Of a stretch of 64,000 bases of DNA, positions 29,293-41,661 are shown piece by piece. Position 1 is the first letter of the stretch; every line of letters begins with the position of its first letter. Source of the DNA: Pseudorhodobacter antarcticus (GTDB lineage: Bacteria > Pseudomonadota > Alphaproteobacteria > Rhodobacterales > Rhodobacteraceae); contig CAMAXX010000004.1 in NCBI GenBank assembly GCA_945862435.1, forward strand, positions 1 to 64,000, in the 5' to 3' direction. The notes beneath the pieces were generated by a model. The model saw nothing but the letters and a program-made list of their open reading frames with translations. It did not search any database and was not told the origin of the DNA. A program made the position numbers and the translations under genes.

Positions 29293-30654
29293 TTATCGAT
29301 AGCAGACAGATTTAACGGCAGCGACCACTTCCGCCGTGGTCACCAACGCCAGTTTTTCAAGGTTCGCGGCATACGGCATTGGCACATCTTTGCCCGTGCA
29401 AGTAATCACGGGCGCGTCCAGATAATCAAAGGCGCGCTGCATGATGGTGCTGGCCAGATGGTCCGACATTGAGGCCACGGGGAAGCCTTCTTCGACACAG
29501 ACGCAGCGGTTGGTTTTCTGGATCGATGCCAGCACCGTGTCATAGTCCAGCGGGCGCAACGTGCGCAGATCGATCACTTCGACGCTGATCCCGTCTTTGG
29601 CCAAAAGATCAGCCGCCTCTAAAGCATAACGCATACCAATCCCGAAGGAAACGATAGTGGCGTCCGTGCCTTCGCGCCAAATGCGGGCCTTACCGAAGGG
29701 AATGGTGAAATCGTGCAGGTCGGGCACCTCGAACGTCTGCCCATACATAATTTCGTTTTCCAAAAAGACCACGGGGTTCGGATCTCGGATCGCCGATTTC
29801 AATAGCCCCTTGGCGTCCGACGCCGAATACGGTGTGACCACCTTAAGACCAGGAATGGCCGCATACCATGCCGAAAAATCCTGAGAATGCTGTGCGCCCA
29901 CCCGTGCTGCCGCGCCATTCGGGCCACGGAAGACGATGGGACAACCCAATTGACCGCCCGACATATAATTGGTTTTGGCGGCGGAATTGAGAATATGATC
30001 GATAGCTTGCAAGGAAAAGTTAAAAGTCATGAACTCAAGGATCGGGCGCAGACCACCCCAAGCGGCCCCGACGGCAATCCCTGTGAAACCCATCTCGGTG
30101 ATCGGCGTATCAACGACACGTTTCGGGCCAAACTCATCTAAAAGGCCCTGAGAAATCTTATAGGCCCCTTGGTATTCGCCCACCTCTTCGCCCATCAGCA
30201 TAACATTGGGGTCGGCGCGCATTTCTTCGGCGATCGCCTCACGCAGGGCCTCGCGCACGGTCATGGTTTTCATCGGCGTGCCTGCGGGCCAATCTGGGCT
30301 GGCTTTGGCGACAACTGCAACTGCGGCGGCAGTTGGTGCGGCGGCGGCGGAAACAGGCGCGGCAACAGGCCTTGCCGCCATGATGAGGGCAGGGGCCGCG
30401 TTTGCATCTTCGCCTGCCTCAATTAGGCGCATAATGGGATCGTTCACTTTGACCCCCGAAGTGCCCGCAGCCACAAGGATTTTGCCAACAATGCCCTCAT
30501 CAACGGCTTCAAATTCCATCGTGGCCTTGTCAGTTTCAATCTCGGCGATGATTTGGCCAGATTTCACGCTGTCGCCTTCGGCGACCAACCATTTGGCCAG
30601 CGTGCCTTCCTCCATCGTGGGGGAAAGGGCGGGCATAAGAACATCAATTGCCAT
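29293..30654 (-). CDS. pdhB: Pyruvate dehydrogenase E1 beta with N-terminal lipoyl domain
   Basis: [23 protein letters not shown]... lipoyl '[15 protein letters not shown]'; '[46 protein letters not shown]'; start refined from 30723. Confidence 0.95.
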   Translation of the reverse strand: MAIDVLMPALSPTMEEGTLAKWLVAEGDSVKSGQIIAEIETDKATMEFEAVDEGIVGKILVAAGTSGVKVNDPIMRLIEAGEDANAAPALIMAARPVAAPVSAAAAPTAAAVAVVAKASPDWPAGTPMKTMTVREALREAIAEEMRADPNVMLMGEEVGEYQGAYKISQGLLDEFGPKRVVDTPITEMGFTGIAVGAAWGGLRPILEFMTFNFSLQAIDHILNSAAKTNYMSGGQLGCPIVFRGPNGAAARVGAQHSQDFSAWYAAIPGLKVVTPYSASDAKGLLKSAIRDPNPVVFLENEIMYGQTFEVPDLHDFTIPFGKARIWREGTDATIVSFGIGMRYALEAADLLAKDGISVEVIDLRTLRPLDYDTVLASIQKTNRCVCVEEGFPVASMSDHLASTIMQRAFDYLDAPVITCTGKDVPMPYAANLEKLALVTTAEVVAAVKSVCYR

Positions 30655-30664
30655 AGTTTTCCCC

Positions 30665-31666
30665 TTATGCGTAAATATCGGTGTAAAGTTCAGAAACAGA
30701 CGGCTCGGGGCTTTCTTTGGCAAATTCAGCCGATGCGTTCACCACATCTTTGATTTGCTTATCAATTGCCTTCAACTCGTCTTCATTGGCAAGGCCCGCG
30801 CCCAAGAGCAGATCGCGCACATGTTCGATCGCGTCTTTTTCGGCCTTCATCTTTTCCACCTCTTCGCGGGTGCGGTATTTCGCGGGGTCAGACATGGAAT
30901 GGCCGCGATAACGATAGGTCATCATTTCCAAAATATAGGGGCCTTTGCCCGCGCGGCAGTGGGCCACGGCTTTTTCGCCGGCCGCTTTGACCGCCAGAAC
31001 ATCCATGCCGTCCACCTGTTCGCCCGGAATGCCATATGCCAGCCCGCGCCCATACAGCGATGTTGACTTAGTGGAACGCTTGACCGAAGTGCCCATCGCA
31101 TAGCCGTTGTTTTCAATCACGAAAATCACGGGCAAGTCCCAAAGTTCTGCCATGTTATAAGTCTCATACACTTGGCCTTGGTTCGCAGCGCCATCGCCGA
31201 AATAAGTGAAGGTGACGTTGTCATTGCCCTTATACTTATCGGCAAACGCCAGACCTGCGCCGATGGGCACCTGCGCACCCACAATGCCGTGGCCGCCATA
31301 GAAATGCTTTTCACGGCTGAACATATGCATCGAGCCGCCTTTGCCGCGCGAATAGCCCCCCTCACGGCCCGTAAGTTCGGCCATCACGCCGTTGGCTTCC
31401 ATGCCGCAGGCCAGCATGTGGCCGTGGTCGCGGTAGGAGGTCACGCGCTTGTCGCCTTCTTTTGTGCAAGCCTCTAGCCCGACAACAACGGCCTCTTGTC
31501 CGATATACAAATGGCAAAAGCCGCCAATCAGGCCCATGCCATACAGTTGGCCCGCCTTTTCTTCGAAACGGCGGATCAGCAGCATCTCGCGGTAGTATTT
31601 CAGCAGTTCATCCTTAGACACATTGGATTTCTTGCCCGTTTCGGGTGTGGTGGATTTGGCAGCCAA
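30665..31666 (-). CDS. pdhA: Pyruvate dehydrogenase E1 alpha
   Basis: [36 protein letters not shown]... TPP motif [37 protein letters not shown]. Confidence 0.95.
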   Translation of the reverse strand: MAAKSTTPETGKKSNVSKDELLKYYREMLLIRRFEEKAGQLYGMGLIGGFCHLYIGQEAVVVGLEACTKEGDKRVTSYRDHGHMLACGMEANGVMAELTGREGGYSRGKGGSMHMFSREKHFYGGHGIVGAQVPIGAGLAFADKYKGNDNVTFTYFGDGAANQGQVYETYNMAELWDLPVIFVIENNGYAMGTSVKRSTKSTSLYGRGLAYGIPGEQVDGMDVLAVKAAGEKAVAHCRAGKGPYILEMMTYRYRGHSMSDPAKYRTREEVEKMKAEKDAIEHVRDLLLGAGLANEDELKAIDKQIKDVVNASAEFAKESPEPSVSELYTDIYA

Positions 31667-31695
31667 AGGGGTTCCTCCCAGATGTGACCGTAAAG

Positions 31696-31742
31696 TAGTT
31701 TACCGTTAAACTATTTATATCATAACGGAAAAAATAGGGCAA
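31696..31742 (-). promoter_or_regulatory. Candidate pdhA promoter with operator over the transcription start
   Basis: Minus strand: TTGCCC(31742-31737)-17 bp-TATAAA(31719-31714), immediately followed by TAGTTTA-acgg-TAAACTA (31713-31696). Confidence 0.65.
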
Positions 31743-31796
31743 ATAGCATTTTTCATTGCCGCAACGCGGCAATCTTTCGAAAAACGCATATCTGGA

Positions 31797-32114
31797 TTAG
31801 CGGATGACCACTTCGTCAGCACGCAAATAGCCCAACACAATGCGGGCGCGTTCATCCAAAAGGTCGATGTCCAAATACGTGTCAGACAGCCGCAAGTTTA
31901 GGTTTTCTATACGCTTTAGGTCCGCTTGCAGGACATCGCGTTCGATACGCAAGGCGGCGGCTTCAGCGTTTAACTCGACACGGCGCATGACGCCAAATTC
32001 ACCTTGAACTGCGGCAACAACAAAACTGCCACCCATGACCATCATGGTGACCAAAAGCAGGCTGCCCATAACAGCCGAGCGTATAGATAAACCGATCATC
32101 CCGCGCCTCATCAC
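31797..32114 (-). CDS. FtsB/DivIC-family septum formation initiator
   Basis: Single TM followed by coiled coil 'ELNAEAAALRIERDVLQADLKRIENLNLRL... DLLDERARIVLGYLRADEVVI'. Confidence 0.85.
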   Translation of the reverse strand: MMRRGMIGLSIRSAVMGSLLLVTMMVMGGSFVVAAVQGEFGVMRRVELNAEAAALRIERDVLQADLKRIENLNLRLSDTYLDIDLLDERARIVLGYLRADEVVIR

Positions 32115-32190
32115 CCCTCTGACGGGGGCCTAAAAGCAATTTGCCACAAAATCGCGGTCAGGCAAACGAAAAGTTACGCGCGAGCGAAGT

Positions 32191-33120
32191 TTAAGCGCGG
32201 CCGCGATAAATTTCCACCAATTTACCCAGCATGGTCAGCGCATCGGCGCGCGGGCGCTGAAATGAATTGCGCCCAATGATGCTGCCGTGGCCGCCGCCAT
32301 CGCGAATGGCGCGGGCATCGTCATAAACAGCATCCGCACCTTTGGCCGCACCGCCCGAAAAAATCACTATGCGCCGCCCGCCAAAGGCCGCGTCCATACA
32401 ATGCCGCACGCGGGCGGTCTGAGTGGCGATATCGATCTTTTCGCTCTCATATACCTTCTTCGCCTCTGCCAACATCAGATGATCGGTCGAAAGTTTTATC
32501 TTGATAATATGCGCGCCCAAAAGAGCGGCAATTTGTGCAGCATATGCGGCAACATCTATAGCCGTCTCGCCGTCTTTTGTTATTGCTGGCCCGCGCGGGT
32601 ATGACCAGATGACCGATGCCACGCCCTTGGCCGCTGCCTCGCGCCGCATGTCTTTGATTTCTTCGTACATTTCCAGTTGCTGATCCGATCCTGGATAGAT
32701 CGTAAAGCCTATTGCCGCGCAGCCAAGTCGCAGCGCATCATCGACAGATGCTGTTATCGCTTGGTTTTTGCCCGCGCCTTCGCCCATCAGCGAATTGGCC
32801 GAATTCACCTTTAGAATGGTTGGAATCTGCCCTGCAAAAGTATCGGCGCCTGCCTCTAACATACCCAACGGTGCGGCATAGGCGTTAAGGCCCGCGTCAA
32901 TCGCCAATTGGTAATGGTAATGCGGATCATAGCCAGCGCTGTTCATGGCAAAACTACGCGCGGGGCCGTGTTCAAAGCCTTGATCCACCGGCAGGATAAT
33001 CATCTTTCCCGTGCCGCCCAGTTTACCTTCCATCAGCATCCGCGCCAAATTGCCTTTGACGCCTGCGGTTTCGCCTTCGTAATTTGATAGGATTTTTTGA
33101 ACGATTTTGCTGCTACGCAT
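32191..33120 (-). CDS. Class I (DhnA-type) fructose-bisphosphate aldolase
   Basis: MRSSKIVQKILSNYEGETAGVKGNLARMLMEGKLGGTGKMIILPVDQGFEHGPARSF... HIIKIKLSTDHL; next to pgk; start refined from 33150. Confidence 0.9.
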   Translation of the reverse strand: MRSSKIVQKILSNYEGETAGVKGNLARMLMEGKLGGTGKMIILPVDQGFEHGPARSFAMNSAGYDPHYHYQLAIDAGLNAYAAPLGMLEAGADTFAGQIPTILKVNSANSLMGEGAGKNQAITASVDDALRLGCAAIGFTIYPGSDQQLEMYEEIKDMRREAAAKGVASVIWSYPRGPAITKDGETAIDVAAYAAQIAALLGAHIIKIKLSTDHLMLAEAKKVYESEKIDIATQTARVRHCMDAAFGGRRIVIFSGGAAKGADAVYDDARAIRDGGGHGSIIGRNSFQRPRADALTMLGKLVEIYRGRA

Positions 33121-33122
33121 GT

Positions 33123-33160
33123 CAGCCCCCCTGATGCCTGATATTGGCATAGGGGGGCTG
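33123..33160. other. Very stable hairpin directly before the aldolase start codon (contains its SD on the minus strand)
   Basis: CAGCCCCCCTgATGCC (33123-33138)/GGCATAGGGGGGCTG (33146-33160): 15-bp stem with one bulged base, loop TGATATT. Confidence 0.8.
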
Positions 33161-33177
33161 TTTTAACTGTGCAAGAA

Positions 33178-33212
33178 TGTTTGCGCTAACGCCCTAAATG
33201 TTTGCGCAAACA
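33178..33212. promoter_or_regulatory. Two tandem LacI-type operators
   Basis: TGTTTGCGCTAACG (33178-33191) and TGTTTGCGCAAACA (33199-33212, perfect palindrome), start-to-start distance 21 bp. Confidence 0.65.
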
Positions 33213-33228
33213 ATGGCTTAAAGATGGA

Positions 33229-34410
33229 TTATGGGTGCAGCAAAGCCGCCACGCCGGGCAATTCTTTGCCTTCCATCCATTCCAAAAACGCGCCGCCTGC
33301 GGTCGAGATAAAGGTAAAATCATCCGCGGCGCCCGCCATATTCAGCGCCGCAACTGTATCGCCGCCGCCTGCAACGGACACCAATTTGCCTGTGCGGGTC
33401 AACTCTGCCGCCGCCTTGGCCGCTGCATTTGTGGCCATGTTAAAGGGCTCGAGTTCGAACGCGCCAAGCGGGCCGTTCCAGATCAGTGTTTTGCAAGCGC
33501 CAAACAAGGCCGTCAGCGCCGCCACAGTTTGGGGGCCAGCATCCAAAATCATCGCGTCGGGCGGGCAGGCTGTTGCCGCAACCGTTTCGCTGGGCGCGTG
33601 GGCGCGAAACTCGCGCGCAACAACAATATCGACGGGCAGGTGAATGATGCAACCTGCCGCTTTGGCCTTTTGCACAATGTCCAATGCCGTGGGGGCCATA
33701 TCCCGCTCGGCCAAGGATTTGCCAACTTCGATGCCGCTGGCCACCAAAAACGTGTTTGCCATGCCGCCACCAATCACCAAGTGGTCAACTTTGGTCACCA
33801 AATTGCCTAGCAAATCCAGCTTGGTTGACACTTTCGCTCCGCCCACAACGGCGACAACGGGGCGGGTCGGCTTGCCCAAAGCAGCCTCTAGGGCTGCAAG
33901 TTCTTCGGCCATCAAACGCCCTGCAAAACTGGGCAATGCATGGGCGATACCTGTGGTAGAGGCGTGGGCGCGGTGCGCGGCAGAAAACGCATCATTGCAG
34001 AAATAATCGCCAAGGCTGGCAAGAAAGGCTACCATTTGAGGCGCGTTTTCTTCCTCCATGGCGGAAAAGCGAGTATTTTCGGCCAAGATCACCGCGCCCG
34101 CAGGCAGCGCATCAATCGCAGCGCGGGATGGTCTTTCCATAAAAGTAACGCCATACCCTAGCGCTGCCTCCAAAGCGGGTTGCACATGGCGCAGCGACAT
34201 TTCTTCCACGGGCTTGCCTTTGGGCCGCCCAAAATGCGCCAGCAGAACAACTTTGGCCCCAAGGCTTTGCAAATCACGCACGGTTGGCACAATTTTCTCG
34301 ATCCGCGTCGCGTCTGTCACGCGCCCGCCTTCCATGGGTACGTTGATGTCCACCCGGGTCAAAACGACTTTGCCCGCTACGTCCATATCGTCAATCGTTT
34401 TCCAAGCCAT
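33229..34410 (-). CDS. pgk: Phosphoglycerate kinase
   Basis: [44 protein letters not shown]... HFGRPKG; start refined from 35124. Confidence 0.95.
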   Translation of the reverse strand: MAWKTIDDMDVAGKVVLTRVDINVPMEGGRVTDATRIEKIVPTVRDLQSLGAKVVLLAHFGRPKGKPVEEMSLRHVQPALEAALGYGVTFMERPSRAAIDALPAGAVILAENTRFSAMEEENAPQMVAFLASLGDYFCNDAFSAAHRAHASTTGIAHALPSFAGRLMAEELAALEAALGKPTRPVVAVVGGAKVSTKLDLLGNLVTKVDHLVIGGGMANTFLVASGIEVGKSLAERDMAPTALDIVQKAKAAGCIIHLPVDIVVAREFRAHAPSETVAATACPPDAMILDAGPQTVAALTALFGACKTLIWNGPLGAFELEPFNMATNAAAKAAAELTRTGKLVSVAGGGDTVAALNMAGAADDFTFISTAGGAFLEWMEGKELPGVAALLHP

Positions 34411-34524
34411 GCAAGCCTCCAAAATTGCGCCCTGTTTCCGCTGAAACGCGGGCTTCGTCAACCTGCCCCTTTTCCTTTGCCGCGCTGCGCGATAAAACCA
34501 CCCCATAAATGAAAAGGAGCCACC

Positions 34525-35034
34525 ATGGCCGAGATCAAAGATCCCGAGAATACCGTCATCATCACGCTGAAAGGCGGCGACGTGGTAATTGAACTGCTTG
34601 CCGATATCGCCCCAAAACATGCCGAGCGAATAAAGACCTTGGCCCGCGCCAAATCCTATGACAATGTTGCCTTTCACCGCGTCATCGACGGTTTCATGGC
34701 CCAAACTGGGGACGTGGAAAACGGCAATATGGAAAAAGATTTCAACCTGCGCCGCGCTGGCACGGGTGGCTCGCAGCACCCTGATCTGCCTGCCGAATTT
34801 TCGGGTATTCCGCATGATCGCGGCACCATTGGGGCGGCGCGCTCGTCTAGCCCAAACTCGGCCAACAGCCAGTTTTTCATCAACCTGTCTGACAACCATT
34901 TTTTGAACCGCCAATATACAGTGTATGGGCGGGTGATTTCTGGGATGGAACATGTGGACGCGATCACGCGCGGCGAGCCGCCAGCATCGCCTGACCGAAT
35001 GATCACTGTAAGGGTAGCTGCCGATGCTTCGTAA
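34525..35034 (+). CDS. Peptidyl-prolyl cis-trans isomerase (cyclophilin), cytoplasmic
   Basis: [20 protein letters not shown]... [38 protein letters not shown]. Confidence 0.93.
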   Translation: MAEIKDPENTVIITLKGGDVVIELLADIAPKHAERIKTLARAKSYDNVAFHRVIDGFMAQTGDVENGNMEKDFNLRRAGTGGSQHPDLPAEFSGIPHDRGTIGAARSSSPNSANSQFFINLSDNHFLNRQYTVYGRVISGMEHVDAITRGEPPASPDRMITVRVAADAS

Positions 35035-35581
35035 ATATTTGTTTGTATTGGCCCTTTTGGCCAGCCCTGCAGGTGCAGAAGGTTTTGAAGATACCGCTGC
35101 GCCCAATCTGGTGATCGACATCACGGGCGCGGCTGCGGGCCAAGTCGCAATTGATCTGGCCGCTGATACCGCCCCGCAACATGCAACCCAACTGATGGCG
35201 CTTGCAAAAGCAGGGGCTTATGATGGTGTTGTGTTTCACCGTGTGATTGATGGTTTCATGGCCCAAACGGGCGATGTGCAGTTCGGCAAATTGGGCGGCG
35301 ATACCAGCATGGCAGGCATGGGCGGCAGTGATATGCCCAATATTCCAGGCGAATTCACGCAGGAAACCTTTGCGCGCGGTGTGGTTGGCATGGCGCGGGC
35401 GCAAGACCCGAATTCTGCCAACAGCCAGTTCTTCATCATGTTCGCCGATGGGCCGTTCTTGGATGGCCAATATACTATTGTCGGGCGCGTGGTGGCTGGC
35501 ATGGAAGTGGTTGATGCGATCACGCGCGGCGAGCCGCCTGCGACACCCGATGTGATGCGCAAAGTGACTGTTCAGGAATAA
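35024..35581 (+). CDS. Peptidyl-prolyl cis-trans isomerase (cyclophilin), exported
   Basis: N-terminal signal sequence [20 protein letters not shown]; cyclophilin core [16 protein letters not shown]; overlaps the upstream cyclophilin gene. Confidence 0.93.
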   Translation: MLRKYLFVLALLASPAGAEGFEDTAAPNLVIDITGAAAGQVAIDLAADTAPQHATQLMALAKAGAYDGVVFHRVIDGFMAQTGDVQFGKLGGDTSMAGMGGSDMPNIPGEFTQETFARGVVGMARAQDPNSANSQFFIMFADGPFLDGQYTIVGRVVAGMEVVDAITRGEPPATPDVMRKVTVQE

Positions 35582-35596
35582 TCTGGTCAAAATAGG

Positions 35597-35620
35597 AAAG
35601 GGGGCAGCAGCCCCCTTTCT
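35597..35620. terminator. Bidirectional terminator between converging ppi and tyrS
   Basis: aaaGGGGGcagcagCCCCCtttcttt. Confidence 0.8.
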
Positions 35621-36868
35621 TTATCCCAATTTCACCAGCGCGTGGCGCTTTTTGCCAGCCGTCAATTTGATACCATTGCGCAGTTCATCCTCGCCAATCA
35701 GGCGCGGGGCGGTCTCGATAATATCGTTTACTTTTGCCCCGCCGTCAGCAAACAGACGCTTTGCGTCTTTGCCAGATGCCGCAAGCCCCGCCTGCACAAA
35801 AAGCGCGGCCGTGGACATGCCTTCGGACAATTGATCGAAGGTCACGGTGATGGTTGTAAGCTCTTCGCCCACGCCGCCCTGTTCGAACACGGCCTTAGCG
35901 GTGGCTTCGGCGGCTTTCGCAGCATCCGCCCCGTGCAAAAGGATGGTCACTTCGTTGGCCAAAACGATTTTGGCGGCGTTGATGTCTGATCCTTGCAACG
36001 CGCCCAGTCTTGCACATTCGTCCAAGGGCAGTTCGGTGTAGAGTTTCAAGAAACGCTCAACATCCGCATCGGTCGTATTGCGCCAAAACTGCCAAAATTC
36101 ATAAGGCGGTAGCATATCACCGTTCAGCCAAATCGCCCCGCCCGCCGATTTGCCCATTTTCTTGCCGTCAGATGTTGTCAGCAAGGGCGAGGTCAGGCCG
36201 AACACTTCGCCCTCAACCACGCGGCGCGTCAGATCAACCCCGTTGACAATGTTGCCCCACTGATCCGACCCGCCCATCTGCAACATGCAGCCATAGCGGC
36301 GATGAAGTTCAAGAAAATCATAGGCTTGCAGGATCATATAGTTGAATTCAAGGAACGACAGCGATTGTTCGCGGTCAAGACGTGATTTCACGGACTCAAA
36401 CGACAACATCCGATTGACTGAAAAATACCGCCCAATATCGCGCAGAAAAGTCAGATAGTTCAGGTCATCCAGCCACTGCGCGTTGTTGACCATAACCGCA
36501 TCACTGGCGCCGTCACCAAAGCGAATATAAGGCGAAAAGGCGCGTTTTATTCCTTCGATATTGCTGTCAATTTGTGCATCTGTCAGCAGCGGACGCTCTT
36601 CGGCGCGAAAGCTAGGGTCACCCACCTTGGTCGTCCCACCGCCCATAAGAACAATAGGTTTCCCACCCGACTTTTGTAGCCAGCGCAGCATCATAATCTG
36701 GATAAGGCTGCCCACATGCAGCGATGTCGCCGTTGCATCAAATCCGATATAGGCGGGCATGCCGCCATTAAGCAGCGCCTCGTCTAACGCCTGATAATCG
36801 GTGCAATCTGCAACAAAGCCGCGCGCCAGCATCACGCGCAGAAATTCGGATTTTGGATGGTAGGTCAT
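35621..36868 (-). CDS. tyrS: Tyrosyl-tRNA synthetase
   Basis: [65 protein letters not shown]... KMGKS; start refined from 37108. Confidence 0.95.
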   Translation of the reverse strand: MTYHPKSEFLRVMLARGFVADCTDYQALDEALLNGGMPAYIGFDATATSLHVGSLIQIMMLRWLQKSGGKPIVLMGGGTTKVGDPSFRAEERPLLTDAQIDSNIEGIKRAFSPYIRFGDGASDAVMVNNAQWLDDLNYLTFLRDIGRYFSVNRMLSFESVKSRLDREQSLSFLEFNYMILQAYDFLELHRRYGCMLQMGGSDQWGNIVNGVDLTRRVVEGEVFGLTSPLLTTSDGKKMGKSAGGAIWLNGDMLPPYEFWQFWRNTTDADVERFLKLYTELPLDECARLGALQGSDINAAKIVLANEVTILLHGADAAKAAEATAKAVFEQGGVGEELTTITVTFDQLSEGMSTAALFVQAGLAASGKDAKRLFADGGAKVNDIIETAPRLIGEDELRNGIKLTAGKKRHALVKLG

Positions 36869-36942
36869 GGTAAACTCATGCGATAAGGTTGCACACCTAT
36901 AGCGAGGGTAACGCTGTAGGGAAAGGTGGGGGCAGGGGGAAT

Positions 36943-38040
36943 ATGAAAGAAACGGGGCCGATCTGGGCGCTGGGGATGATGTCGGGCACCTCTTTGGATG
37001 GGGTGGACGCGGCCATGATTCGCACCGATGGCGTTTCGATTTTCGAATTCGGCCCGCATGATTATCGCCCCTATACAGATGGCGAGCGCGCGGTTTTGCA
37101 CGCCGCATTAGGCAAATGGCAGGGCGAAAGCGGTGTGGCAGAGGCCGCCGAGGTGGTCGAGGCCGCGCATGTCGAACTGGCCAGTCGCTTTTCGGGGGCC
37201 GAAGTCATTGGCTTTCACGGCCAAACCTTGGCGCATGATCCAGCGCATGGCCGCACCCATCAGGCGGGCAATGGCGCGCTTATTGCCCGCGCATTGCGCC
37301 TGCCCGTGGTTTGGGATTTTCGCAGCGCAGATGTGGCGATGGGCGGGCAGGGCGCGCCGTTGGTTCCCTATTTCCACCACGCCTGCGCGGGCTGGGCAGG
37401 GCTTGATGCGCCGCTGGCTATGCTAAATTTGGGCGGGGTAGGCAATATATCCTACGTCGATCCGCGATTGACCGACCCGCAAGACCATGGCGCGGTTTTG
37501 GCCTTTGACACAGGCCCCGCCAATGCGCCGATGAATGATCTGATGCGGGCGCGGCGTGGGTTGGCCCAAGACGACGGCGGCGCATTGGCGCTGATCGGCA
37601 CTGTCGATCAGGGGATAGTCGAGGCTTTTTTGCGCCACAGTTATTTTTCAATAATGCCGCCCAAATCATTGGATAGAAATGATTTTTCACAATCGTTTAA
37701 CGTACTTGGCGATCTAAGCGATGCCGATGCCGTCGCGACCGCAACTGCCATTGCTGCGGCTTCGGTCGCAGCAAGTATGCAGCATTTGCCCGATGTGCCT
37801 TCTCAAATTTTGGTCGCAGGCGGCGGGCGGCATAATATTGCCATGATGAAGATGTTAGTGGGCAAGTTGAGGATCCCCGTGCATCCGATTGAAAGCATTA
37901 ATCTTAACGGCGATATGCTAGAGGCGCAGGCCTTTGGATATCTGGCACTGCGGGTCATGCGGGGGCTGGCCACATCTGGCCCCAGCACCACGGGCGCGCC
38001 TGTCTATGTCAGCGGCGGGCTGATTGGCAGACCGGCTTAG
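36943..38040 (+). CDS. anmK: Anhydro-N-acetylmuramic acid kinase
   Basis: [22 protein letters not shown]... [13 protein letters not shown]... [13 protein letters not shown]... [14 protein letters not shown]; start refined from 36889. Confidence 0.94.
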   Translation: MKETGPIWALGMMSGTSLDGVDAAMIRTDGVSIFEFGPHDYRPYTDGERAVLHAALGKWQGESGVAEAAEVVEAAHVELASRFSGAEVIGFHGQTLAHDPAHGRTHQAGNGALIARALRLPVVWDFRSADVAMGGQGAPLVPYFHHACAGWAGLDAPLAMLNLGGVGNISYVDPRLTDPQDHGAVLAFDTGPANAPMNDLMRARRGLAQDDGGALALIGTVDQGIVEAFLRHSYFSIMPPKSLDRNDFSQSFNVLGDLSDADAVATATAIAAASVAASMQHLPDVPSQILVAGGGRHNIAMMKMLVGKLRIPVHPIESINLNGDMLEAQAFGYLALRVMRGLATSGPSTTGAPVYVSGGLIGRPA

Positions 38041-38939
38041 GCGGCCCGCTTTTGCGCAAAGAACGACCAAGTATACAGTGCTAAACCCGCCCAAATCATT
38101 GGGAAGGCAATAGCGCGGGCAGGGCCGAAAGGTTCATTAAACAAGAACACTGCGGTTAGAAAAATCATTGTCGGCGCGATATACTGCATCACGCCAATGG
38201 TCGAAAGGCGCAGTTGTTTGGCCCCGTTTGCATAAAACATCAAGGGAATTGCCGTGATTAGTCCTGTGCCCATTAGCAGCAGCGTATCAGACATGTTCTT
38301 GCCGAAATTCCCCGCGCCCGTGCCCGCGCTATAGACCAGGTAAGCAAGTGCAAAGGGTGTAAGAAGCAACACTTCCAGCAAAAAGCCTTGGTTGGGGCCG
38401 ATTGGCAGAGATTTTTTGAAATACGCATAGGCGGCCCACGACAGGGTCAGCCCCAGCGCAACCAGCGGCACGCGGCCCGCATCCACAGTCAGCACCACAA
38501 CGGCAAGGCCGGCCAAAGCAACCGCGGCCCATTGCAGTTTTGACAGCTTTTCTTTTAGGATCACAAAGCCAATCAGCACGGAAAACAGCGGGTTAATATA
38601 ATAGCCCAAGGCTGCGTCCAACGCATGACCTGTTCCAATGGCCCAAACATAAATCATCCAATTGAGCGAGACCAGCGCCGCCGTGACCGCGCCCATCGCC
38701 AGCATCGACGGCGTCGTAAGCGCGCGTTTTAAATCGCCCGTTCGGCCCTGATAGATCAGCACGCCAGCGGCAATGGGCAGCGACCAGACAATGCGATGCG
38801 CAACAACTTCTGCGGGTGGAATGTGCGCAAGGGCTTTCATATAAAGGGGCAAAAACCCCCAGATAAGATAGGCAGACAGCGCATAGCCAAAACCAGCCAT
38901 GGTATCTTTGTTTTCGGGAATGGGGGGATGGGTATTCAT
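38037..38939 (-). CDS. rarD: EamA-family transporter RarD
   Basis: GFGYALSAYLIWGFLPLYMKALAHIPPAEVVAHRIVWSLPIA... FNEPFGPARAIAFPMIWAGLALYTWS. Confidence 0.9.
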   Translation of the reverse strand: MNTHPPIPENKDTMAGFGYALSAYLIWGFLPLYMKALAHIPPAEVVAHRIVWSLPIAAGVLIYQGRTGDLKRALTTPSMLAMGAVTAALVSLNWMIYVWAIGTGHALDAALGYYINPLFSVLIGFVILKEKLSKLQWAAVALAGLAVVVLTVDAGRVPLVALGLTLSWAAYAYFKKSLPIGPNQGFLLEVLLLTPFALAYLVYSAGTGAGNFGKNMSDTLLLMGTGLITAIPLMFYANGAKQLRLSTIGVMQYIAPTMIFLTAVFLFNEPFGPARAIAFPMIWAGLALYTWSFFAQKRAA

Positions 38940-39031
38940 AACGCATCCTTACGCGCGCCCGAACAAAAGCGCGACCTGAAAGCTGCGGCAAAACTGTCCA
39001 GATTGCAGATTTTTACCAGCCCAAGGTAGCA

Positions 39032-39453
39032 CTATGCCCCGCGCGGCAGTTCAAATTCGGGCGAAGCAAGGGTAAAGCCTGCAAAATCAAAGCCTGGACT
39101 AACGGTGCAAGACACCAGCGAATATTCCCCAGTGGTGGCGGCTGCCTGCCAATGATGGGCGGGAACAATGGCTTGCGGCAGTTGTCCACCCAAAACATCG
39201 GGGCCAAGGGTGATGTCGCGGGCGGAAGTTTCGCCCAAGGACAGGATCATTGGCGCGCCTGCGTGCCAAAGCCAAATCTCATCTGCATCAACGCGGTGCC
39301 AATGGCTGCGCTGCCCTTTTGTAAGCAGAAACAAAATCGCAGTGCCACTGGCGCGGCCCTGAACGGTGGGGCCAACCCATGTTTGCCTATACCACCCGCC
39401 TTCGGGGTGGGGGCTAAGGGCAAGCCGTTCGATCAGGGCGCGCGCCGTGTCCA

Positions 39454-39454
<1 letters not shown>
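39032..39454 (-). CDS. Cupin domain protein (DUF985)
   Basis: LALSPHPEGGWYRQTWVGPTVQGRASGTAILFLLTKGQRSHWHRVDADEIWLWHAGAPMILS; coupled to eno. Confidence 0.88.
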
Positions 39455-40794
<1,340 letters not shown>

Positions 40795-41661
40795 TTACTG
40801 CGCGCGCGCAACCGCGCGTTGGCGCATAAAGGCATAAAGACCAGAGCCGACGATGATCGCAGCGCCAATCAGGGTGTAATGGTCGGGAATTTCGGCAAAA
40901 ACCACCAGCCCGATCGCCATGGCAAAGACCAGCCGCACATAGCGGAAGGGGGCAACGATGCTGACTTCGCCTGTACGCGCGGCAGTTGTGATGGCTAGGT
41001 AGCCAACGGTGCCAAAAATCACACCGCCCAGCAGCCAGAGCGCATTTTGTTGCGCAACAGCAGTAACCCCGCCGCGCAGCATCATGAGCGCACCCAAAAG
41101 CGTGACGGCAATCAGCCCCCAAGCCGAAACCTGCGCATTGCCAAGCCGCGCGGGAATTCTGCGCGAGACCAGATCGCGCCCGCCCATGCCCAAAACCCCC
41201 AGCACCAGCCAAAGGGCAGTGGGGTCAAACCCCTCCATCCCTGGGCGGATCACCAACAAAACCCCGCAAAAGCCGACTACAATCGCCGTCCAGCGCCGCC
41301 ATCCAACCGATTCGCCCAAAAACAGTGCCGCCCCCATAGTCACGACCAAAGGCATCGCCTGCATCACCGCCAAAACCAGCGCCAAGGGCAAGGCTGCAAG
41401 AGCGATTATAAAGCCCAACGTGCCGACCATCTCGCCCAAATTACGCGCTAAAACAGCGGGATGCAGGGCATCTTGGATAAAAATCGCCTCGCCCCGCCGC
41501 CATGCCAGCAGGAAAAACAAGGGCGCACCGCAGGCCCCAAGAATAAACACGATCTGCCCAGAGGGCAGGCTATCGGCGGCCAATTTGATGAACATATCTT
41601 CAACGGCAAACAGTGCCATCGCCGCAATCATCAGCAAACTGCCCTTCAAATTGTCGGTCAT
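40795..41661 (-). CDS. DMT/EamA family transporter
   Basis: MTDNLKGSLLMIAAMALFAVEDMFIKLAADSLPSGQIVFILGACGA; about 10 hydrophobic segments; start refined from 41727. Confidence 0.88.
   Translation of the reverse strand: MTDNLKGSLLMIAAMALFAVEDMFIKLAADSLPSGQIVFILGACGAPLFFLLAWRRGEAIFIQDALHPAVLARNLGEMVGTLGFIIALAALPLALVLAVMQAMPLVVTMGAALFLGESVGWRRWTAIVVGFCGVLLVIRPGMEGFDPTALWLVLGVLGMGGRDLVSRRIPARLGNAQVSAWGLIAVTLLGALMMLRGGVTAVAQQNALWLLGGVIFGTVGYLAITTAARTGEVSIVAPFRYVRLVFAMAIGLVVFAEIPDHYTLIGAAIIVGSGLYAFMRQRAVARAQ

Noticed and set aside
34411-35124. 5' extension of the pgk ORF (631 aa in the ORF track)
   Set aside because: The pgk domain starts at [15 protein letters not shown] (ATG 34410); the extension is antisense to the clearly coding cyclophilin gene and has no domain-like sequence.
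36869-37108. 80-aa N-terminal extension of tyrS
   Set aside because: Overlaps the start of anmK antisense; canonical TyrRS begins at [18 protein letters not shown] (36868).
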